Virus record (IMG/VR): IMGVR_UViG_3300009009_000029
Location: 1-36,161 of that record
From: a virus
Strand: one strand, 5' to 3'
Length of the DNA: 36,161 nt
This document shows positions 32,197-36,161 of the stretch, in pieces. The notes under the pieces were generated by a model. That model did not search any database and was not told the DNA's origin. It saw only the letters and a program-made list of their open reading frames with translations. How positions within the stretch are numbered: the first letter of the stretch is position 1; each line of letters opens with the position of its first letter. The translations under genes and the position numbers were made by a program.

Positions 32197-33756
32197 TTGA
32201 CCGAACATTTAGACCCCAAGATTCTCCGTTTTGAGAAGAAAAAGCAAGCGGAAATTGAGGGAAAAGCAAAAAGTCGGCAAGGCTACAATGCCTTTAGGAA
32301 CTACATTGAATTGCCAAAGGAGGACGGACAAAAGCAAGCATTCATGCCGAGGAGCATGGACGAGCTAGCAGGTGAGTTTATGGGAAACTTCCCAGACATG
32401 GTCCGTTACAACCACAAGATTTGTAATATCGTCAATGATAACAATCGCCCGGGATGGCGCGAAATGCGCTTTTTAGAGGATTCGAAGGACCTCGAAACGG
32501 CGATAAATGACATGGGCTGGCTGCGGGACTTTAAAAGTAAAGACATGCTGAGCGTTAAGTGGGAATCATTTTTTAGGAGCCTTCGAAACCGCATCACGCC
32601 CGTCAGGACCGTCAGCGACTATCCGACATGGCCTATGGGACCGGGGCAAATTGCGCTAAGCCCGCCCATCGCGCCTGCACAAACAGGTGCCTTGGACGCC
32701 TTTATCGACTTTTTCAACCCGCTGACGCCCCACGACCGTCTACTCATGAAGGCCTTGGTCGCAACGGTAGCTTGGAGCAATGGTCAGGGTAAGCGACCAT
32801 TGTTTGTGATTGCCGGAGCTCATGATGCCGATAAGACGATACAGATCGGCAAGTCGACCTTCGCTGAGATGATTCAGGAGCTCTTTGTAAGCCCCGGCGA
32901 CTTAGACGTCCGAGACGACGCAGCGAGATTCACAATCAACTTGATGGCTAATGCTCATAAGCGAGTGATCAGGCTAGACAATGTCAGGAGTATATTCAAT
33001 AGCGCGATCATTGAGCGCTTCGTTACCAGCAAATACTTGCAAGGGCATGTGTTCGGTGTCGGCAACAGGATGATCGAAAATCACGTGACGTTTATTCTCA
33101 CAGCCAACGAACCCAACCTGACAATCGATTTGGCAAGCCGCTCTGTGGTGATCAGGCTTGCGCGTCCTTTGCCGGGTAACTCGTGGCTCGAGGAAAACGT
33201 CAAGGCTTGGATTGAGGCCAATCGTGAGGCCGTTCTGGCTGATTGTGCTTATGTCCTGACCTTACCGCGAGGGGCGAATGATCGAGAGTGTGCGACCCGC
33301 TTTCCCGAGTGGGAGCGGACCATATTGCATAAGCTGGGTGATGATATCGGCGCCGGTATTAAGCTTGATCAAGAGCGACTACAAGATAAGAGCGAAGAAC
33401 ATGCGGCTTTTAGGGATTTTATCTATTCTAAGATAATAAGCTATAAAATTGCTATAAAAAACGAGACCGATTTTATACTTTCGCCTGAAACTTTTAACAT
33501 CTTTATTTCAAGCGAAATCGTTTGCAGTTGGTACTTCGAATTCTCGGGTCTGCGCTACGCTCATAGCCGTGGAAGCTATGGAAAGGTCATAAAAAAACAG
33601 TGTGTTGAATCGGGTTTGTTTCCGCATCCTGGAAAATTGCGGGTAGGCTCGGTCAATCCGAGGGGGTTTTGGTTTTCGAAGCCTATTCGCAAGCGAGCAA
33701 CCTATGGTATTCTTCATAAACGGAATGAGGACCCCTACGCTATCTTTGTTAAGTAG
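32197..33756 (+). CDS. SF3/D5-like replicative helicase (519 aa)
   Basis: TTG start with AAAGGAG at 32181. The N-terminal 150 residues form the D5_N-type region (MDELAGEFMGNFPDMVRYNH). The AAA+ core has LMKALVATVAWSNGQGKRPL, then a Walker A (QIGKSTFAEMI), a Walker B-like strand (HKRVIRLDNVRS), sensor 1 (HVTFILTANEPNL) and an arginine-rich RSVVIRLARPLPG. The C-terminal part, about 130 aa, is a likely winged-helix (FRDFIYSKIISYK ... RYAHSRGSYGKVIKKQ). This is the phage/viral primase-associated helicase plan. It ends in TAG just upstream of the iteron region. Confidence 0.8.
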   Translation: MTEHLDPKILRFEKKKQAEIEGKAKSRQGYNAFRNYIELPKEDGQKQAFMPRSMDELAGEFMGNFPDMVRYNHKICNIVNDNNRPGWREMRFLEDSKDLETAINDMGWLRDFKSKDMLSVKWESFFRSLRNRITPVRTVSDYPTWPMGPGQIALSPPIAPAQTGALDAFIDFFNPLTPHDRLLMKALVATVAWSNGQGKRPLFVIAGAHDADKTIQIGKSTFAEMIQELFVSPGDLDVRDDAARFTINLMANAHKRVIRLDNVRSIFNSAIIERFVTSKYLQGHVFGVGNRMIENHVTFILTANEPNLTIDLASRSVVIRLARPLPGNSWLEENVKAWIEANREAVLADCAYVLTLPRGANDRECATRFPEWERTILHKLGDDIGAGIKLDQERLQDKSEEHAAFRDFIYSKIISYKIAIKNETDFILSPETFNIFISSEIVCSWYFEFSGLRYAHSRGSYGKVIKKQCVESGLFPHPGKLRVGSVNPRGFWFSKPIRKRATYGILHKRNEDPYAIFVK

Positions 33757-33779
33757 TTGATTTAATAGACAAAAGAAAA

Positions 33780-34064
33780 TGTACCATTATGTACCATTAG
33801 GTGTACCATTATGTACCATTAGCTTTTGTCAATAAAATCATCGCTGTACCATTTGTACCATTAAAAACGAACCCCCCAGATGTTCAACTTTTGCGTTGCC
33901 TAAAATTGCCCTTTCTGTTTTTTTTACTCTCTATTTCTAATGGTACTAATGGTACTAATGGTACAAAATAATATAAATATATAATATATAAGACAAAACC
34001 GTTTGTACCATTACACTTCGTTTCGTTTAGTTCTAATGGTACAAATGCCGATTCTAATGGTACA
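33780..34064. repeat. iterons TGTACCATTA, twelve copies in both orientations
   Basis: Plus orientation: 33780, 33790, 33802, 33812, 33845 (last base T), 33854 and 34004. Minus orientation (TAATGGTACA; two end in T): 33938, 33947, 33956, 34034 and 34055. Spacings of 9-12 bases within pairs or triples, and 21-22 between others, place sites on about one helix face. Each copy centres on GTAC. They would bind a phage replication initiator or repressor. Confidence 0.9.
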
Positions 34065-34121
34065 AACGGGTGATCGGGCGAAATCATTTTGGTAGCTCAA
34101 CTGACCATAACCGTGTATATT

Positions 34122-34140
34122 TCCTCCAAAACATGGAGGA
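34122..34140 (+). promoter_or_regulatory. hairpin sequestering the ribosome-binding site of the post-origin gene
   Basis: TCCTCC (34122-34127) pairs with GGAGGA (34135-34140), loop AAAACAT. The right arm is the Shine-Dalgarno sequence of the ATG at 34144. This would lower translation unless the structure is opened. It is the second such arrangement in this genome after the scaffold leader. Confidence 0.55.
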
Positions 34141-34143
34141 TTT

Positions 34144-34428
34144 ATGGAAGCCAAGTATGTGCGCGGGCACAACCTGAAAAACGAGGTCATTCTCAACATA
34201 CCTGCAAATTTGTACGGCTATGAATGGCGAGTGACTGCAGGCCAAGGTATGGTCAACATACAACGCCGATCCTTCCTAAATGGTGGAAAATACAGGATAA
34301 TGATGAGAATGCCCGCAGCTGAATGGCTTGAATTTGTCAGGGTTGAGCTGGACGGAAAACCGCCTATGGAGGTCGCAAAAGCGCTCCATAAGCATACCGG
34401 TGGAAGGAAATCTAAGTGGACCAACTGA
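34144..34428 (+). CDS. small protein after the origin, possible iteron-binding regulator (94 aa)
   Basis: ATG 34144 with a perfect GGAGGA site. Composition: an N-terminal beta part (NEVILNIPANLYGYEWRVTA) and a C-terminal helical part (RMPAAEWLEFVRVELDG; PMEVAKALHKHTGGRKSKW) ending in basic residues. It adjoins the iterons and its ribosome-binding site is hairpinned, so an origin-binding or copy-control role is tempting but unproven. It resembles the minus-strand protein at 28637 in plan. Confidence 0.6.
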   Translation: MEAKYVRGHNLKNEVILNIPANLYGYEWRVTAGQGMVNIQRRSFLNGGKYRIMMRMPAAEWLEFVRVELDGKPPMEVAKALHKHTGGRKSKWTN

Positions 34429-34670
34429 TCGCGGTGTCGACGACACTGTCCGGGCTGGCACTTGGGGCTACCCTGACAGTGCTTTTTGCGATAAAGCTTT
34501 TTATCAAAGAATACGGGCTATTAATCGAGAAATGCGATGCGGTGATCAAGGAAGCGCATCAGAATTTGAAGCAAGCGAACGAGGTCAATCAGGCTTTGGC
34601 GGCTAAGATAGAAAGTTTGGAGGATGGACTAAAAACGCTTGACTTTTGGCGGACACAAGGGAAGAAATAG
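34416..34670 (+). CDS. membrane-anchored coiled-coil protein (84 aa)
   Basis: GTG start with GGAAGGAAA upstream, overlapping the previous gene by 13 bases. One N-terminal transmembrane helix (VSTTLSGLALGATLTVLFAI) is followed by a cytoplasmic or periplasmic coiled coil (IKEAHQNLKQANEVNQALAA). This is the layout of inner spanins and of some Rz-like or exclusion proteins. The lipoprotein at 29438 is far away, so a spanin pair is only a possibility. Stop TAG is followed directly by TAA. Confidence 0.55.
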   Translation: MDQLIAVSTTLSGLALGATLTVLFAIKLFIKEYGLLIEKCDAVIKEAHQNLKQANEVNQALAAKIESLEDGLKTLDFWRTQGKK

Positions 34671-34705
34671 TAATATCAATACCTTACACGCATTTGGAGT
34701 ATAGC

Positions 34706-35059
34706 ATGAATAACTTCCGCGACGGCTACTTAGAAATTGGCGAGCCGTTAGGCATGATTAATCAGGACGTTAGCCTCGTGGCGGACGATCAAGTTTTGAT
34801 TCTCAACCCTAAGACTTCCCTGATTCGGATCACGAGCGACAACACCACGGCTACAAATAGGACCTTCACTTTTCCGGGCGGCTATCGCATGGGTCAGCAA
34901 CTCATGCTCACCGTCGTATCGGGCGGCGCCACGACATGTCAGCTTGTGGATGGCGGAAACGTGGCTTTAAGCGCTGCTTGGACCCCGCAGCTTAACGACA
35001 CCCTATCGCTCGTCTGGAACGGCTCTGTGTGGCTTGAGCAGTGCCGCAGCGATAACTAA
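34706..35059 (+). CDS. small structural, fibre-related protein (117 aa)
   Basis: ATG 34706 with GGAG at 34696; an in-frame TTG at 34646 is less likely. All-beta: DVSLVADDQVLILNPKTSLI, TATNRTFTFPGGYRMGQQLM, and the terminal LSLVWNGSVWLEQCRSDN. This ending ('W-x-G-x-x-W-x-E-x-x-R-S-x-N') is common in small phage fibre-associated or decoration proteins. It resembles the N-terminal domain of the fibre at 5107 (TLPAGAAKQIFFILDGKG). The role is inferred. TAATG couples it to the small-terminase candidate. Confidence 0.6.
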   Translation: MNNFRDGYLEIGEPLGMINQDVSLVADDQVLILNPKTSLIRITSDNTTATNRTFTFPGGYRMGQQLMLTVVSGGATTCQLVDGGNVALSAAWTPQLNDTLSLVWNGSVWLEQCRSDN

Positions 35060-35613
35060 TGTCGAACTACAAAAAGCCGGGTCGCCCCCCCAAGAAGAAA
35101 AAGAAAAACGACGATGATGGGCATCACCCGGCTTTTGAGGTTGGGGAGATATTCAAAGATCCGCCCACAGCGGACGAGGTGTCGAAGATCTTTAGCGGGA
35201 CTGTGTCCAACGCGGGCTTCAAGGCGGCTCAGGAGGCGCATCAACCCGGCCAACAGATAGTGACGAAGGTTGTTGCTGGGTTTGCAGTTGGGTCGCAGAA
35301 TACCGCGACGATCAAAAAGCGCTTAAGCAAGTTTTGGCGTATGCCTCGCAATCAGCTGCAGGCGCTTGTGAATGACCCAGACACGACGATGGGCGACATA
35401 GCTTTGGCGGCGATTTTAGTTAAAGCTGCGAGCGAAGGTTGTCCTATCAAACTCAATTTCATTTTGGATAGGATGATTGGTAAAGTTAAAGTCGCGCATG
35501 AAAAGATCGAGGTGGACGAGCTATTGCAGAAAATACCGACTGAGAAGTTAGTGGCGTTGCTTGAGGACTTGCCAACAACGATTGATGCCAAGGCTGTGAA
35601 AGTGGAGGTTTAA
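35059..35613 (+). CDS. putative terminase small subunit (184 aa)
   Basis: A basic N-terminus (KKPGRPPKKKKKN) is followed by RLSKFWRMPRNQLQALVNDP, then DIALAAILVKAASEGCPIKL, NFILDRMIGKVKVAHEKIEV and a final helix. 'Lets a helix end in LDRxxGK-V-x-x-x-x-E' is typical of small terminase-like proteins. It lies two genes upstream of the large terminase on the closed circle, the usual order. It would recognise phage DNA and load TerL. It starts in a TAATG overlap. Confidence 0.65.
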   Translation: MSNYKKPGRPPKKKKKNDDDGHHPAFEVGEIFKDPPTADEVSKIFSGTVSNAGFKAAQEAHQPGQQIVTKVVAGFAVGSQNTATIKKRLSKFWRMPRNQLQALVNDPDTTMGDIALAAILVKAASEGCPIKLNFILDRMIGKVKVAHEKIEVDELLQKIPTEKLVALLEDLPTTIDAKAVKVEV

Positions 35614-35734
35614 AAAGGCCAGGGGTTAAAGCTTTGCTAATCCCAAATCTCCCTATCTTTACCATTGCACACGGTTATTTAAAAGGGAGCCCTAGCCGTG
35701 GTAAGATATAGCTCAAATTCAATGAGAGGTCAAA
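35614..35734 (+). promoter_or_regulatory. intergenic region after the small-terminase gene
   Basis: A 121-base gap. GGGGTTA (35622-35628) pairs with TAATCCC (35638-35644) around AAGCTTTGC, a 7-bp stem with one G-U pair and no T-tract. Further on, TTGCAC (35666) and TTAAAA with 17 bases to TAAGAT (about 35702) are weak promoter-like elements. CACGG/CCGTG forms an inverted repeat. It may hold a promoter for the downstream late genes. Confidence 0.3.
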
Positions 35735-36161
35735 ATGGATTTCCCGCGCATTCGTCAGACATTCGGTGTGACCCCCTACAATCCTGACAGAGATACTGAC
35801 GAAAAGCGGCGGGCGATCTTTGAGCACTACCAGTCGCAAATGGGCGCGCAGCCGTTGCCTGAGGAAACACTGCCGTGGAATAAACCATTCCCTCCCGGTG
35901 TGGCGATGCAAGAAGGGTTTGACGACATGCTGCAGCGGCGCGTTGTAGATCCATTAGCACAAGCTGGCTTTGAAGGGATGGGCGCAGGCCTAGCTGCAAT
36001 CCCAAGTGCTGCGCATAGCATGATTGTCCCGCAGACCGAGTTTGATATAGCGGGGACTATCATACCGTTGCCGGGTGTGGCAAAGGCGATGAAGAAGGGC
36101 AAGTTTCGCAAGATTCGCAATGCGATGAAAGCGGAAGACCCTGAGAATGTAGGCAAGATTA
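35735..36161 (+). CDS. 5' part of a phage protein running off the right edge
   Basis: ATG 35735 with GAGAGG upstream. At least 142 residues: MDFPRIRQTFGVTPYNPDRD, a Pro-rich segment, an Ala/Gly-rich hydrophobic stretch (GFEGMGAGLAAIPSAAHSMI; FDIAGTIIPLPGVAKAMKKG), then a basic helix. Such stretches occur in ejected or polyvalent phage proteins. One base remains at the edge, and joined to the first two bases of the window it reads AAG and continues into the repeat protein at 1-266. It is thus probably the same gene, total 230 aa. Unknown function. Confidence 0.7.
   Translation, partial: MDFPRIRQTFGVTPYNPDRDTDEKRRAIFEHYQSQMGAQPLPEETLPWNKPFPPGVAMQEGFDDMLQRRVVDPLAQAGFEGMGAGLAAIPSAAHSMIVPQTEFDIAGTIIPLPGVAKAMKKGKFRKIRNAMKAEDPENVGKI

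Larger units (their letters stand above)
33757..34143. other. candidate replication origin: non-coding region with iterons and an AT-rich core
   Basis: A 387-base gap, the largest non-coding stretch here. It holds twelve GTACCATT(A) iterons in both orientations and a run of A/T (33966-33993) lying between iteron clusters, the standard layout of an iteron origin with an unwinding element. It follows the primase and helicase genes. The first part (33864-33937) has no repeats and includes C6 and T8 tracts. No DnaA box was seen. Confidence 0.65.

Noticed and set aside
33780-34064. CRISPR array
   Set aside because: Repeats are 9-10 bp, in both orientations, with no unique spacers and no cas genes.
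33884-34087. 67-aa minus-strand frame across the iterons
   Set aside because: It is built from the repeated GTACCATTA units (VPLVPL-type repeats); the repeats explain it.
1-36161. Diversity-generating retroelement, integrase/att sites or tRNA genes
   Set aside because: No reverse transcriptase, integrase, template/variable repeat pair or T-loop/anticodon pattern was found by eye. Short or unusual tRNAs cannot be excluded without a search tool.

Overview
The window reads as a tailed double-stranded DNA bacteriophage with a short-tailed (podovirus-like) gene set. It is probably one whole circular or circularly permuted genome. The gene running off the right edge (35735 onward) and the open reading frame entering at the left edge (1-266) join in frame, and the joined codon restores the lysine found in the second copy of a 90-bp tandem repeat. 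No integrase, CI-like repressor, RNA polymerase, DNA polymerase, reverse transcriptase, CRISPR array or tRNA was recognised, so a virulent lifestyle using host polymerases is likely. The host cannot be named. Lipobox and signal-peptide proteins and an M15 endolysin suggest a bacterium with an exposed murein or periplasm, probably Gram-negative.

Layout. (a) 31.3-36.2 kb, plus strand, continuing through the circle closure: AEP-type primase, SF3/D5-like helicase, a 390-bp non-coding region with twelve copies of a GTACCATTA iteron and an AT-rich core (likely replication origin), small proteins, and a small-terminase candidate. (b) 0-24.8 kb, plus strand, tightly coupled late operon: large terminase (interrupted by an in-frame TAG), scaffold, capsid, two fibre genes (one with an S74 chaperone), connector and nozzle-like proteins, portal, four large ejection-type proteins, a run of small beta-rich fibre or decoration proteins, then lysis (permuted papain-like enzyme and an M15 L-alanyl-D-glutamate endopeptidase). 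(c) 24.8-26.8 kb, minus strand: Gp157-like protein, RecT annealase (split by a frameshift), a ribbon-helix-helix-like protein and a small protein. (d) 26.8-28.5 kb, plus strand: small membrane or secreted proteins including a CAP-domain protein. (e) 28.4-31.3 kb, minus strand: RuvC-like resolvase followed by a chain of overlapping small genes (HAWVE protein, Cys-rich secreted protein, lipoprotein, two-TM peptide and others).

How it fits together. Replication would start at the iterons using the phage primase and helicase with the host polymerase. RecT and the RuvC-like nuclease suggest recombination-linked concatemer processing before terminase packaging. Morphogenesis, ejection and host recognition occupy two thirds of the genome.

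Notable oddities. Three genes carry single in-frame stop codons, each explainable by one C-to-T change (TerL TAG, a TGA near 21551, a TAA near 29413), and RecT has a one-base frameshift. The 7-mer CCTGACA occurs 33 times by hand count, far above chance. Two ribosome-binding sites are buried in hairpins. A module of small exported proteins, including a CAP protein, has no recognised phage function.
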